The notes: generated by a model from the letters alone, not told the origin. A stretch of DNA of 41,107 nt from Yinghuangia seranimata (GCF_029953285.1 NZ_JASAOI010000074.1:1-41107); one strand, 5' to 3'; positions 1-9,007 are shown, counted from the stretch's first letter. Numbers and translations: made by a program.

Positions 1-346
1 CACAACGGAGGTTCGGGTAGTGCGGTTACCGGTGCCTTCGGGTGGGTGCCAGAGCTGTGTAAGGCAGGGTTTTGAGCGCGGCGCCGCCATCGGCGGCGTC
101 GCGCAAGCCGTCCATAATCCGCGCAGGTCGGGCTTATGCATCAGCACGAGCCCGATCCGATCCGCCACATGGGGTTTTGGCGCGGCGCGGACCGTGGGCG
201 CGCCGCGCAATCGGTTGGGGTGACGGGGATCGCAGGCTGCGGCCGTTCGTCGGGTCATCGCGATGGCCGACGTTCCCGACCTTGGGCCGCCGTCCGCTGC
301 GGGCGCCAGGGCTTGCGGCGGGCTGCGCCGCGTGGTTGGGGGTGGG
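1..346. other. left-edge region with no confident gene; GC hairpin at 76-104
   Basis: No gene could be supported here. One frame on the plus strand is open from base 1 to a TGA at 73-75 and could be the last 24 codons of a gene entering from the left, but the residues match nothing I recognise. Directly after that stop, 76-88 pairs with 92-104 (13 bp with one G-U pair, 3-nt loop). That would suit a terminator for such a gene. The rest of the stretch, up to the deaminase stop at 347, shows only shadow frames. Confidence 0.4.
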
Positions 347-1621
347 TCAGCGGGCTCCGGCGGGGACGCGGGTGCGTTGGGGGGTGATGGTGAGGCGGCC
401 TCGTGCGGGTGGGGCGAGGGCGGGGGCGTTGGTGCGGCTGATTACGCGGCCTCGGCGGAAGACGATGCGTTCGACCGGCGGGGATGCCAGCGCCTCGGCC
501 AGGGAGCCGGCGCGGACGGCCAACAGGTCGGCGACTGCCCCGGGTTCGGGTCCCGCCTGGGGGAGGCGCATGGTGTCGCGGGCGTCGACGCTGACCGCGG
601 CGTAGGCCTGGTCGGGGGTGAGCCGGCAGGTGGCCGCGAGCAGCGCGGCGGTCTCCAGGGCGTCGGCGCGGCCCATCGGGTGGAGGGCGTCGCGGAGGTG
701 GTCGCCGCCGGCCGCGAGCGGCACGCCCGCGTCGAGGAGCGCCTGGACTGCGGTCGCGCCGCCGCACGGGGCGGTGGCCGTACCGGGGTCGGCGCCGGGG
801 CGGCGCGCCGGGGGCGCCGACGGGAGGCCGACGACCGCCATGCCGGACGCGGCGATCGCCTCGACGACCTTGGCCAGCGCCGGCGGCCGCAGTCGGCCGA
901 GGAGCGCGCAGTGGCTCGCGGTGACCTGCCGGCCGAAGCCGGACGCGCGCAGCAGCCGGGCCAGGTCGGCGACGGCGAGGACCCGCGAGTCGGGCTGATC
1001 GTCCAGGTGCAGGTCGAGGTCGACCTCGGCGCGATCGGCGAGCCGCAGCAGCCGCCGGGTCTCGCGGCGCGGGTCCGGCGCGCTGTGCGGCCGGCCGCCG
1101 AGCAGCCCGGCGCCCGCCGAGAACGCCTCCAGCGCGGCCCGGTCCGACAGCCCGGGCGACGGCACCGCGACGATCTGCAGGTCCAGCACGCGGTGCAGGT
1201 CCTCGCGCAGTTCGCGCAGGATCTCCACGGCGCGCAGCGGCGCCCCGGCCCCCACACCGATGTCGATGTGCGTGCGAACGGCCGTGGCGCCGTTGCCGGA
1301 CAGCGTCATCAGCGCCGTCCGGGCCCTGCGCCGCAGGTCGTTCGTCGTGTACCGGGCCGACCACGCGCGCCACGAACGCACCGCGCCGTCCCGGCCGTCG
1401 GGGTCGCTCCCGACCGGCTCCCACGTGAGCGCCCGGTCCAGGTGCACATGGGGCTCGACGGGCGCCGGCAGCAGCAGGTAGCCCGTGAGGTCGACGACGG
1501 TCTGGCCCGGATCGGGTATGCCGACGGGACGTATGTGGCTGACGCTGCCGTGCCGAAGGACGACGTTGCGGACACGGCCGTCGGGCAGCGTCGCGCCGGT
1601 CAAGGTGGTCGTTTCGGTCAC
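347..1621 (-). CDS. CodA-like amidohydrolase (cytosine deaminase family)
   Basis: 424-residue metal-dependent hydrolase of the cytosine deaminase branch of the amidohydrolase superfamily. The TIM-barrel metal motif HVHLD is at 58-62, a THID segment at 118-120, HLDD at 205-208, ASHCAL at 235-240 and GGD at 305-307. These match the His/His, His, His and Asp ligands of E. coli CodA. The segment DLQIVA (147-152) keeps the Gln that contacts substrate in CodA. The position of the catalytic Glu in CodA's HCDE motif is Asp here (HLDD), so the substrate may not be cytosine. GTG start, with AAGGAG six bases upstream. It diverges from an acetamidase/formamidase-family gene, which suggests joint use of an amide or cyclic-amidine nitrogen source (inference). 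The family is firm, the substrate is not. Confidence 0.8.
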   Translation of the reverse strand: MTETTTLTGATLPDGRVRNVVLRHGSVSHIRPVGIPDPGQTVVDLTGYLLLPAPVEPHVHLDRALTWEPVGSDPDGRDGAVRSWRAWSARYTTNDLRRRARTALMTLSGNGATAVRTHIDIGVGAGAPLRAVEILRELREDLHRVLDLQIVAVPSPGLSDRAALEAFSAGAGLLGGRPHSAPDPRRETRRLLRLADRAEVDLDLHLDDQPDSRVLAVADLARLLRASGFGRQVTASHCALLGRLRPPALAKVVEAIAASGMAVVGLPSAPPARRPGADPGTATAPCGGATAVQALLDAGVPLAAGGDHLRDALHPMGRADALETAALLAATCRLTPDQAYAAVSVDARDTMRLPQAGPEPGAVADLLAVRAGSLAEALASPPVERIVFRRGRVISRTNAPALAPPARGRLTITPQRTRVPAGAR

Positions 1622-1712
1622 GGCTTCTCCTTGTGCGCCGGGTGTACGCGGACATTTCCGGTGCGCCTGGACTGCGACTGAACTGTCGTCCGACCACTCT
1701 GATGGTGGGCTG

Positions 1713-1741
1713 TTGCCACAGGGTTACCTAGGGGTTACAGG
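1713..1741 (+). promoter_or_regulatory. possible promoter for the amidase-family gene
   Basis: TTGCCA (1713-1718) and TACAGG (1736-1741) are separated by 17 bp in the divergent gap. The predicted start would be about 30 bases before the ATG at 1778. The match to consensus is only moderate and no other support is visible. Confidence 0.25.
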
Positions 1742-1777
1742 GGCACCGGTCTCGCACGAAACCGGCGCGTAACAGGC

Positions 1778-2809
1778 ATGACTCCGCGGAGTTACCGGTC
1801 AGGCGTACAACCTCGGGATATGTCCCGAGATCTGCTGTCGTCGCGCCCCGGAACCGTGCTGTGGGGCTGGTTGCCCGGTGCCGTCGACCGTCCGGTGCTG
1901 AGCGTCGAACCGGGCGCCACCGTAGTCGTCGACACACTGTCGCACCAGGGACTGATGAGGCATCAGGGACGGGATCCCCATGCCTTTTTCGCATCGCTCG
2001 GCGTCGACGCGGCTGACGTCCTCGACGATGTGCACGCGCTCGCGGCCTCCGACCTGGCACACGATCCGGCCATCGACGGCCCGCACGTGGTCACCGGCCC
2101 GATCGAGGTCCGCGGCGCGCGCCCGGGCGACGTGCTCGCCGTGCACATCGAAGCGCTCGAACCGCGCGTCGGGTACGGCGTGGTCGCGCCGCGCGACGGC
2201 GGCCCCGGGCCCGAGGCGCTGCGCAGAGTGGACGACCGGTCGCGCGCGACGACCGAACCCGCCGCGCCCGGCTGCGCGTTCCGCCCCTCGCTCGGCGTGC
2301 TGGGCGTGGCGACGTCGGACGGACTGCGCCGGCACTCGGCACGCACCGGTTCGTTCGGCGGCAACCTCGACCTGCCCGAGCTCGGCCCGGGCGCCACGCT
2401 GCACCTTCCCGTGCAGGTCCCGGGCGCCCTCTTCCACGTCGGCGGGCCGCGGTTCGGGCTGCGCGCGGACGCGCCGGGCACCGCGTGGGACGGCCCGTTG
2501 CGCGCGACGATCCGGCTGGACGTCGTCCCGCAGCCCCGCGTCCGGGACTGGGGCGGTGCCGGCCGCCGCCCGTTCGTGACCACCCCCGGACACCTGGTTC
2601 CGCTCGGCCTGGACGCGAACGTCGACCGGGCCCTGGAGCTGTGCCGCGCCCAGGCGTTCGCCCTGCTCGCGGGCCGTTACGGGGAACCGCGCGCGGCGGC
2701 CCGCGCCCGGCTCGAGGACGCGGAATTCCGCATCCACCGTTCCGGTTACGGAGTGCATGCGCGGCTGCCGCTGCCCGACCGGGAACCAGTCGGGGCAACT
2801 GCCGCCTGA
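1778..2809 (+). CDS. acetamidase/formamidase family protein
   Basis: 343 residues, slightly longer than typical FmdA/AmdA-type amidases, which hydrolyse short amides to ammonia and a carboxylate. Family features seen are an N-terminal TVLWGW / PVLSVEPG strand region, DTLSHQG followed by GRDP, and the conserved block GNLDLPELGPGATLHLPV, followed by PGALFHVG. The ATG at 1778 has no clear Shine-Dalgarno sequence. The ATG at 1820 (MSRDLLSSRPG) fits the family's N-terminus about as well, so the start is uncertain. It diverges from the CodA-like deaminase, and the two could form a small nitrogen-salvage pair. The substrate is unknown. Confidence 0.82.
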   Translation: MTPRSYRSGVQPRDMSRDLLSSRPGTVLWGWLPGAVDRPVLSVEPGATVVVDTLSHQGLMRHQGRDPHAFFASLGVDAADVLDDVHALAASDLAHDPAIDGPHVVTGPIEVRGARPGDVLAVHIEALEPRVGYGVVAPRDGGPGPEALRRVDDRSRATTEPAAPGCAFRPSLGVLGVATSDGLRRHSARTGSFGGNLDLPELGPGATLHLPVQVPGALFHVGGPRFGLRADAPGTAWDGPLRATIRLDVVPQPRVRDWGGAGRRPFVTTPGHLVPLGLDANVDRALELCRAQAFALLAGRYGEPRAAARARLEDAEFRIHRSGYGVHARLPLPDREPVGATAA

Positions 2810-2877
2810 CGTACAGGGATTGGTGCAATGCGGGAACTCGCGTACATGTACGGAGAGTTGCCATCTGGGAGGTTGCC

Positions 2878-2913
2878 ATGGCGAGCGCCACTGGGTCAGG
2901 ATCGCCCCCATGA
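2878..2913 (+). CDS. 11-codon upstream ORF overlapping the SnoaL-like start
   Basis: Mini-ORF MASATGSGSPP with a strong ribosome site (GGGAGG, five bases before ATG). Its TGA (2911-2913) overlaps the ATG (2910) of the next gene as ATGA, the usual geometry for translational coupling. The downstream ATG has only a weak AGGA of its own. No function is implied beyond possible control of re-initiation. Confidence 0.35.
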   Translation: MASATGSGSPP

Positions 2914-3584
2914 CGACTTCCGAAAGCACCGAGGCGCCTGAGACTCCCCTGTGGCTCCAGGGCCGCGAGGCCGTGGTCGCCGCCGCCGCGCCGGAGGACT
3001 GGCGCGACGAGGCGCCGGACTACCACCTGTCGCACACCCTCATGCCGAAGCAGCGCACCCACACCTTCGACGCCGGCTCGCTTGAGGCGATCGTCGAAAG
3101 CCTGGTGCAGGTCTTCGAGATGGAGGTGTCGCACAAGAAGGACCCGGCGACCTGGGTCTCGATGGTGACCGAGAAGTTCCGCACCAACGTCAACGGCGGC
3201 CCCTGGGCGACCGCCGCCGACATCGCCGAGATCGGCAGCTACAACATCCTCATCGGCGACAGCGTCTTCTACCGCACCGGCCAGGAGAGCTTCGAGTCGT
3301 CGCACGACGTCTTCCACAAGGCGCTCCCGAACGGGTTCTTCTGGGAGGTCCTGGAGGTCCTGACCCCGCCGCCGGTGGTCACCTTCAAGTGGCGGCACTG
3401 GGGGAAGTTCGAGGGCGAGTACAACGGCTTCGCCCCGACCGGAGAGACCGTCGAGATGTTCGGCGTCAGCATCGCCAAGGTCAGCGACGACCTGCGGCTG
3501 CTGGACGTCGAGCACTACTACGACCCCAACACCTTCCTCGGCAAGCTGACCGGCGGCTGCCCGGTCGCGCACACCGCGGGCTGA
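2910..3584 (+). CDS. SnoaL-like (ester cyclase / NTF2-fold) protein
   Basis: 224 residues. The second half carries the SnoaL-like signature: FKWRHWGKFEGEYNGFAPTG, then ETVEMFGVSIAKVSDD and a terminal LLDVEHYYDPNTFLGKL. In this family a conical NTF2-like barrel binds small hydrophobic molecules; some members are polyketide cyclases and many are of unknown role. The first ~55 residues look unstructured. ATG at 2910 was preferred over longer in-frame starts because the upstream residues (Cys/Arg-rich) are not protein-like. It is probably monocistronic, ending 55 bases before the endonuclease V gene. There is no polyketide cluster nearby, so a biosynthetic role is not supported. Confidence 0.72.
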   Translation: MTTSESTEAPETPLWLQGREAVVAAAAPEDWRDEAPDYHLSHTLMPKQRTHTFDAGSLEAIVESLVQVFEMEVSHKKDPATWVSMVTEKFRTNVNGGPWATAADIAEIGSYNILIGDSVFYRTGQESFESSHDVFHKALPNGFFWEVLEVLTPPPVVTFKWRHWGKFEGEYNGFAPTGETVEMFGVSIAKVSDDLRLLDVEHYYDPNTFLGKLTGGCPVAHTAG

Positions 3585-3639
3585 GCCCCGGCGCCATATC
3601 CGCTGGGGCCGGGAACCCGGTCCGGCCTAGTGTGGACAC

Positions 3640-4377
3640 GTGCCGACCACTGTCCCGACCCACGACCCGACCACCGCGATCCAGCCCACCGCCACCCTGG
3701 CGGCGGCCGAGCCCTGGCCGACCACCGCGGACGAGGCGCGCGCGATGCAGGACCGGCTCCGGAGGCTCGTCGACACCACCGGACCCGGTCCGGCCGCCGT
3801 GCGCCGGGTCGCGGGCCTCGACGTCGCGTACGCCGAGGACTCCGACCGGCTCGCCGCCGCCGTCGTGGTGCTGGACGCCGAGACCCTCACCGTCCTGGAG
3901 TCCTCCGTCGTCGAGGGGCACGCGCACTTCCCGTACGTGCCCGGCCTGTTCGCGTTCCGCGAGCTGCCCTCGCTCGTCGAGGCGCTGGACGGCCTCAGCG
4001 CGCCGCCCGACCTGCTGGTCTGCGACGGGCAGGGCCTCGCTCACCCGCGCCGCTTCGGACTGGCGTGCCACATCGGCGTGCACACCGGCATCCCGAGCAT
4101 CGGCGTCGGCAAGACCGCGTTCGTCGGCACCTACGACCCGCCGGGCGCGGCCCGCGGCGAACGCTCCGACCTCGTCCTGGACGGCGACGTCGTCGGCGCC
4201 GTCCTGCGCACGCAGCCGGGCGTGAAGCCGGTGTTCGTCTCCGTCGGGCACGGCCTGAGCCTGCCGGAAGCGTGCGCCCACGTGCTCGCGCTGAGCCCGC
4301 GGTTCCGACTGCCGGAGACCACGCGCGCGGCGGACTCCGCGTGCCGCAGGGCGCTGGCCGCCGCGCAGGCGGGCTGA
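3640..4377 (+). CDS. nfi: endonuclease V (deoxyinosine 3'-endonuclease)
   Basis: 245 residues. Endonuclease V nicks DNA at the second phosphodiester bond 3' of deoxyinosine to start repair of deaminated adenine. All key blocks are visible: RVAGLDVAY (catalytic Asp at residue 61), FPYVPGLFAFRELP (wedge tyrosine at 99, Glu 108), LLVCDGQGLAHPRR (Asp 129) and SIGVGKTAFVGTY (Lys 158), then TQPGVKPVFVSVGHGLSL. The family usually starts near residue 25 here; the first ~24 residues (Thr/Pro-rich) are extra and could reflect a start annotated too early. GTG at 3640 is the only good initiator at the 5' end. A strong hairpin follows. Confidence 0.93.
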   Translation: MPTTVPTHDPTTAIQPTATLAAAEPWPTTADEARAMQDRLRRLVDTTGPGPAAVRRVAGLDVAYAEDSDRLAAAVVVLDAETLTVLESSVVEGHAHFPYVPGLFAFRELPSLVEALDGLSAPPDLLVCDGQGLAHPRRFGLACHIGVHTGIPSIGVGKTAFVGTYDPPGAARGERSDLVLDGDVVGAVLRTQPGVKPVFVSVGHGLSLPEACAHVLALSPRFRLPETTRAADSACRRALAAAQAG

Positions 4378-4414
4378 ACCAAGCCGAATCCGCCGACCCG
4401 ATGCGCGGAGACGC

Positions 4415-4455
4415 CGAAGGGCGCCTGCTCCCCCCGAGGGAGCAGGCGCCCTTCG
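4415..4455. terminator. bidirectional terminator between nfi and the ABC permease
   Basis: Perfect 18-bp inverted repeat (4415-4432 with 4438-4455) around the 5-nt loop CCCGA, in the 100-bp gap between two convergent genes. It is followed on the plus strand by CGTTTCCTT, a short U-rich tail. It can serve both strands. Confidence 0.88.
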
Positions 4456-4478
4456 CGTTTCCTTGCGGTGCTACCCCG

Positions 4479-7052
4479 TTACTCCGAGGAGATCGCCCGG
4501 AGCACGTTCATCCTGGACGCGCGACGGGCCGGCAGCAGGGCCGCCAGGCGGCCGATGATCGCCGCCGCCACGACCATCACGATGAGCGTGATCCACGGGA
4601 ACGTCAGCAGTTCGAGCCCGTAGTTGGCCAGCAGCCGCTGCGCGACCACGCCCCACGACACGCCCAGCGCGAGGCCGATGAGGGCCGCGAACAGCGCGAT
4701 CACGACGGCTTCCAGCTTGACCATCCGCTTGATCTGCCTGCGGGACGCGCCGATCGCGCGCATCAGGCCGATCTCCCGGGTCCGCTCGACCACCGACAGC
4801 GCCAGGGTGTTCACGACACCGAGGACCGCGATGATGATCGTCAGGCCGAGCAGCGCGTAGATCAGGTAGAGCAGGAACTTGATCTGGCCCTGCACCTGGT
4901 CCTTGTAGTCGGCCTGGTCGCGCACCTTGAACTGCGGGTACGGGTCCATGGTCTTCTTGACGGTCTCGCTGACCTGGTTCTTGTCCGCGCCCGGCTTGGC
5001 GTTGAACATCACCAGGAAGTCGTGCGTGCCGGGGTTGGCCTTGTCGAGGTCCGCGATCGGGATCGTGGACGCGTTGCCGAAGCCGAAGCCGCCCTTCGAG
5101 TCCTTCTGGATCGCGACGACCTTGAGCGGGACGGTCTGGCCGGTCGCGGCGAACTTCACCTGGACCGTGCTGCCGACGACGGCCTTGTGATCGTCCGCGA
5201 CGCCTTCGCTGACCGCGATGGTGCCCGGCTCGCCGACCTTGCCCTTGTCGCCGCCGACGAAGTCGATCTTCCACATCTGGGTGAAGCCAGGCTCGGTCGC
5301 GACGACCTGGTCCTTCTCGGTCGTGTGACCGTCGGGGTAGGTCAGCGACACGCCGCCGATCATCCGCGAGCGGACCACCTCGCCCACGCCGTCGCTCTTC
5401 TTGACGGACGTCGCGATGTCGTCCGGCAGCGGGTTGCTCTGGTTCGCCTGGATGGTGAAGTCCGCGCCGAAGTTCTTGTCGATCTGGTCGGCGATCGACG
5501 AGTTCATCGACGACGCGACGATCGACGTGCCGGCCACCAGCGCGACACCGATCATCACCGCGGACGCGGTGGCGCCGGTGCGGCGCGGGTTGCGGGTCGA
5601 GTTCTCGCGGCTCAGCCGGCCCATCGGACCGAACCACTTCGGGAAGCCCGCGGACAGCGCCGGGATGACGGTGCGCGCCAGCACCGGGCCGAGCACCACG
5701 AACGAGACGAGCGTGAGCAGGATGCCTGCGACCAGCTCCAGGCCGCCGGTACCGCCCGAGCTCGTGGTCGCCGCGCCGAGCAGCGCGGCCACGCCGACGC
5801 CGGCCATGACCAGGCCGATGATCGTACGGCGCTTGAGCGACTTCTGCGGCGGGGCGCCGGCCTCGCGCAGGGCCGCCATCGGGGAGATACGGCTCGCCCG
5901 GCGGGCCGGGATGTACGCCGCGATGACGGTGACGAGCGTGCCGACGAGGTAGGCGACGATCGGCGTGAGCGGCTTGAACACCAGGGACGCGCCCTTGAGG
6001 TTCATGCCCGCCGCGGTGATCAGCGCCTTGAGGCCGACCGCGAGCCCGAAGCCGGCCGCGATGCCGAGCGTCGAGCCGATCAGGCCGAGCAGCACGGACT
6101 CCAGCAGCACCGACTGGGTGACCTGCCCGCGGCTGGCGCCGATCGCCCGCATCAGGCCGAGCTCACGGGTGCGCTGCGCGACCAGCATCGAGAAGGTGTT
6201 GAAGATCAGGAAGATGCCGACCAGCACCGCCACGCCCGCGAAGCCGAGCATGAAGTACTTGATGAAGTTGACGAAGCTGCCGATCTGGTCGGCCGCGTCC
6301 TTCGCCGTCTCCTTCTGGGTCTTCACCTCGTAGCCGGCGCCCAGGGTGTCCTGCACGCGCTTCTTGAGGGTGTCGTTGCTGACGCCGGGGACGGCTTCGA
6401 GCTCCGCCTTGCTGATCTTGTCCGTGGAACCGAGCAGCGTCTTCTGCGCGAACTGGGTCTCCATGAACGCGAGCGTCGCGCCCGGGTTGGTCTTGGTGAA
6501 CGTCGCGATGCCGACGATCTTGAGGTCGACGGTGCCGAACCCGTTGATCAGCCGGATGGTGTCGCCGATCTTGAGGTTCTTGCGGTCCATCGTGTCCGCG
6601 TCGACGACGGCCTGGTTCGGGCCGGTCGGCTCGGTGCCCGACGTGATGTTCACGGCCGAGCGGTCGCTGTGGTACCAGTTCAGGCCGATGGTCGGCGGGC
6701 CGGTGTCCCGTCCGAGCAGGGTGTTCTTGCTGTCGACAAGCGTGATTTGCTCGGACTCGACCGACGGATGGGCCTTCTTGACCCCGTCGACCGCCGAGAG
6801 CTTCTCGACGGTGTCGGCCGGGATCGACTTGATCTGGCCGGACATCGCGATGTCCTGGTCGCTCTGGTCGGTCTTCTGCGAGACGGTCACGTCCGACGCC
6901 GTCGAGCTGAACAGGTCGTTGAACGTCTTGGTGATGGTGTCCGTGAAGATCAGCGTGCCGGACACAAAGGCGACCGACAACAACACCGCGATCGCCGACA
7001 GCACCATCCTGCCCTTGTGGGACAGGAAGCTTCTGAAGGATGCCTTCAACAT
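4479..7052 (-). CDS. MacB-like ABC exporter permease, double FtsX type
   Basis: 857 residues in the tandem layout of actinobacterial FtsX-type permeases. There is an N-terminal membrane anchor (around 16-36), a ~200-residue extracytoplasmic domain, and a first FtsX core (about 265-385) with TFSMLVAQRTRELGLMRAIG. A spacer, second anchor and second extracytoplasmic domain follow, then a second FtsX core (about 735-855) with TLALSVVERTREIGLMRAIG. The C-terminus ALLPARRASRMNVLRAI is typical. These permeases move lipids, peptides or drugs outward, or mechanotransmit. The partner ATPase lies 24 bases upstream on the same strand. The cargo is unknown. Confidence 0.9.
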   Translation of the reverse strand: MLKASFRSFLSHKGRMVLSAIAVLLSVAFVSGTLIFTDTITKTFNDLFSSTASDVTVSQKTDQSDQDIAMSGQIKSIPADTVEKLSAVDGVKKAHPSVESEQITLVDSKNTLLGRDTGPPTIGLNWYHSDRSAVNITSGTEPTGPNQAVVDADTMDRKNLKIGDTIRLINGFGTVDLKIVGIATFTKTNPGATLAFMETQFAQKTLLGSTDKISKAELEAVPGVSNDTLKKRVQDTLGAGYEVKTQKETAKDAADQIGSFVNFIKYFMLGFAGVAVLVGIFLIFNTFSMLVAQRTRELGLMRAIGASRGQVTQSVLLESVLLGLIGSTLGIAAGFGLAVGLKALITAAGMNLKGASLVFKPLTPIVAYLVGTLVTVIAAYIPARRASRISPMAALREAGAPPQKSLKRRTIIGLVMAGVGVAALLGAATTSSGGTGGLELVAGILLTLVSFVVLGPVLARTVIPALSAGFPKWFGPMGRLSRENSTRNPRRTGATASAVMIGVALVAGTSIVASSMNSSIADQIDKNFGADFTIQANQSNPLPDDIATSVKKSDGVGEVVRSRMIGGVSLTYPDGHTTEKDQVVATEPGFTQMWKIDFVGGDKGKVGEPGTIAVSEGVADDHKAVVGSTVQVKFAATGQTVPLKVVAIQKDSKGGFGFGNASTIPIADLDKANPGTHDFLVMFNAKPGADKNQVSETVKKTMDPYPQFKVRDQADYKDQVQGQIKFLLYLIYALLGLTIIIAVLGVVNTLALSVVERTREIGLMRAIGASRRQIKRMVKLEAVVIALFAALIGLALGVSWGVVAQRLLANYGLELLTFPWITLIVMVVAAAIIGRLAALLPARRASRMNVLRAISSE

Positions 7053-7076
7053 GTCAGGATGCCCCGTTGGTCAGGT

Positions 7077-7859
7077 TCAGCTGGTGCGGGCCGCGTCGAA
7101 GCGCTTCATGCGCTCGAGGACCGCGTCGGAGGTCGGGCGGTGCATCTCGTCGACGATGCTGCCGTCGGCGAGGAACAGGACGCGGTCCGCGTAGGACGCC
7201 GCGCTCGGGTCGTGCGTGACCATGACGATGGTCTGGCCGAGCTCGCGCACGCTGCGCTGCAGGAAGCCCAGCACCTCGGCGCCGGCCCGCGAGTCCAGGT
7301 TGCCGGTGGGCTCGTCGCCGAAGATGATCTCGGGGCGGCTGGCCAGCGCGCGGGCGCACGCGACGCGCTGCTGCTGGCCGCCGGACAGCTCGGACGGGCG
7401 GTGGCCGAGGCGGTCGCGCAGACCGACCGTGTCGATGACGTTCGCCAGCCAGGCCTCGTCGGGCTTGCGGCCCGCAATGTCCATCGGCAGGGTGATGTTC
7501 TCGAGCGCGGTCAGCGTCGGCAGCAGGTTGAACGCCTGGAAGATGAAGCCGATGTTGTCGCGCCGCAGCTTGGTCAGGTCCTTGTCCTTGAGCTGCGTGA
7601 TCTCGGTGTCGCCGATCCAGCTGCGACCCGAGGTGACGGTGTCCAGGCCGGCGAGGCAGTGCATCAGCGTGGACTTGCCGGAGCCGGACGGGCCCATGAT
7701 CGCGGTGAACTGACCGCGGGCGATCTCGACGTCGACGGCGTTGAGCGCGACCACGCGGGTCTCGCCCTCGCCGTACGCCTTGGTGAGCTGCTGGGCGCGG
7801 GCGGCGATCCCGGTGCCGCGGGGATCCGCGTTCTGCGTGGCTGCCGTGGCCGTGGTCAC
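7077..7859 (-). CDS. MacB/LolD-like ABC ATPase
   Basis: 260 residues with a complete nucleotide-binding domain: Walker A GPSGSGKST, Q-loop in FIFQAFNLLP, signature LSGGQQQRVACARAL, Walker B IIFGDEPTGNLDS and switch His in VMVTHD. The DEPTGNLDS form is characteristic of LolD/MacB/FtsE ATPases. The residue before DEP is Gly where the paralogue at 8204 has Ala. GTG start, with AGGAG six bases upstream. It is the first gene of the minus-strand operon with the permease. It is very similar along its whole length to the divergent ATPase at 8204-9007, which indicates duplication. Confidence 0.93.
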   Translation of the reverse strand: MTTATAATQNADPRGTGIAARAQQLTKAYGEGETRVVALNAVDVEIARGQFTAIMGPSGSGKSTLMHCLAGLDTVTSGRSWIGDTEITQLKDKDLTKLRRDNIGFIFQAFNLLPTLTALENITLPMDIAGRKPDEAWLANVIDTVGLRDRLGHRPSELSGGQQQRVACARALASRPEIIFGDEPTGNLDSRAGAEVLGFLQRSVRELGQTIVMVTHDPSAASYADRVLFLADGSIVDEMHRPTSDAVLERMKRFDAARTS

Positions 7860-8203
7860 GAGTGTCTCCTGCGGTGTCTAGCCGGTGTCCAACGGGACTC
7901 TTCGAGCGAACACGATCACGGTATGGCCCAGGTAAAGATGATGAATCGTCGCCAGGAAGGGAACATCCACTCCTCCCGCAGGAGGAGCGGGGGTACTACG
8001 ACGTACGCCCTCCCCTAGGGGGAACCCGGACGGGAGGGGACGGGAGGAGACGGGCACTCATCCATGAGGACGAGGGGTAGCGACTTTCGTAGGTGCCGAT
8101 CGCTCCCTTCCGGTCTACCGGCGGTCCGGGTGGCGGGAGGAGTCTGGATGGAGTCGGAGAACCGTCGGCCCCGTGCCCGGCACCGCGATCGAGGAGGACC
8201 GTC
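7860..8203. promoter_or_regulatory. divergent control region of the two ABC exporters
   Basis: This 344-bp gap drives both exporter operons. The clearest element is a dyad at 7989-8010: GGGGGTAC, 6-bp spacer TACGAC, GTACGCCC (7 of 8 positions complementary). An adjacent palindrome, TCCCCTAGGGGGA, is at 8011-8023. A short hairpin CTCCTC/GAGGAG is at 7970-7987. The dyad is a good candidate operator for the response regulator encoded at 12996-13649 (inference). I could not fix -10/-35 elements with confidence for either direction. Confidence 0.45.
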
Positions 8204-9007
8204 GTGAACGAGTACCGCGAGCAGACCCCGCCGAACGGATCGGCGGCGGTGCCCGAACCGCCCGCGCGGCCCGGAGTGGCGGCGCGCGCGGCCCAGTTGA
8301 CCAAGGCGTACGGCGAGGGCGAGACCCGCGTGGTCGCGCTGGACGCGGTCGACATCGACATCCCGCGCGGCCGGCTGACCGCGATCATGGGCCCGTCCGG
8401 GTCCGGCAAGTCGACGCTGATGCACTGCCTGGCCGGGCTGGACTCGGTCACGCACGGCCGGGTGTGGATCGCCGGGACCGAGATCACCCAGTTGAAGGAC
8501 AAGGACCTCACGAAGCTGCGGCGCGACCGGATCGGCTTCGTGTTCCAGGCGTTCAACCTGCTGCCGACGCTGACCGCGCTCGAGAACATCACGCTGCCGA
8601 TGGACATCGCCGGCCACAAGCCCGACCCCGAGTGGGTCGAGCAGGTCGTCGCCGCCGTCGGCCTGAAGGACCGGCTGCACCACCGCCCGGCGGAGCTGTC
8701 CGGCGGCCAGCAGCAGCGCGTCGCGTGCGCCCGCGCGCTCGCCGCCCGGCCCGACATCATCTTCGCCGACGAGCCCACCGGCAACCTCGACTCGCGCTCC
8801 GGCGCCGAGGTGCTCACCTTCCTGCGCCGCAGCGTCGACGTGCTCGGGCAGACCGTCGTCATGGTCACGCACGACCCCGGCGCGGCGTCCTACGCGCACC
8901 ACGTGGTCTTCCTCGCCGACGGCCGCATCGTCGACGAGATGGACGCGCCGACCCCGGACCGCGTGCTGGAGCGCATGAAGCGGTTCGACGCGGTGCGCAC
9001 CACCTGA
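8204..9007 (+). CDS. MacB/LolD-like ABC ATPase, paralogue of 7077-7859
   Basis: 267 residues. Walker A GPSGSGKST, signature LSGGQQQRVACARAL, Walker B IIFADEPTGNLDS and VMVTHD are intact. The GTG at 8204 was chosen over the longer open frame because GAGGAGG sits exactly six bases upstream. The first ~20 residues (polar, Pro-rich) precede the conserved AARAAQLTKAYGEGETRVVAL. The protein runs nearly collinear with the divergent ATPase, and the ERMKRFDA C-terminus is shared. It powers the permease encoded 194 bases downstream. Confidence 0.93.
   Translation: MNEYREQTPPNGSAAVPEPPARPGVAARAAQLTKAYGEGETRVVALDAVDIDIPRGRLTAIMGPSGSGKSTLMHCLAGLDSVTHGRVWIAGTEITQLKDKDLTKLRRDRIGFVFQAFNLLPTLTALENITLPMDIAGHKPDPEWVEQVVAAVGLKDRLHHRPAELSGGQQQRVACARALAARPDIIFADEPTGNLDSRSGAEVLTFLRRSVDVLGQTVVMVTHDPGAASYAHHVVFLADGRIVDEMDAPTPDRVLERMKRFDAVRTT

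Noticed and set aside
3630-8018. Very long open frame (1462 codons) on plus, opposite the first ABC operon
   Set aside because: His/Arg/Asp/Gly-rich translation typical of an antisense frame in GC-rich DNA; the minus strand encodes clear ABC proteins.
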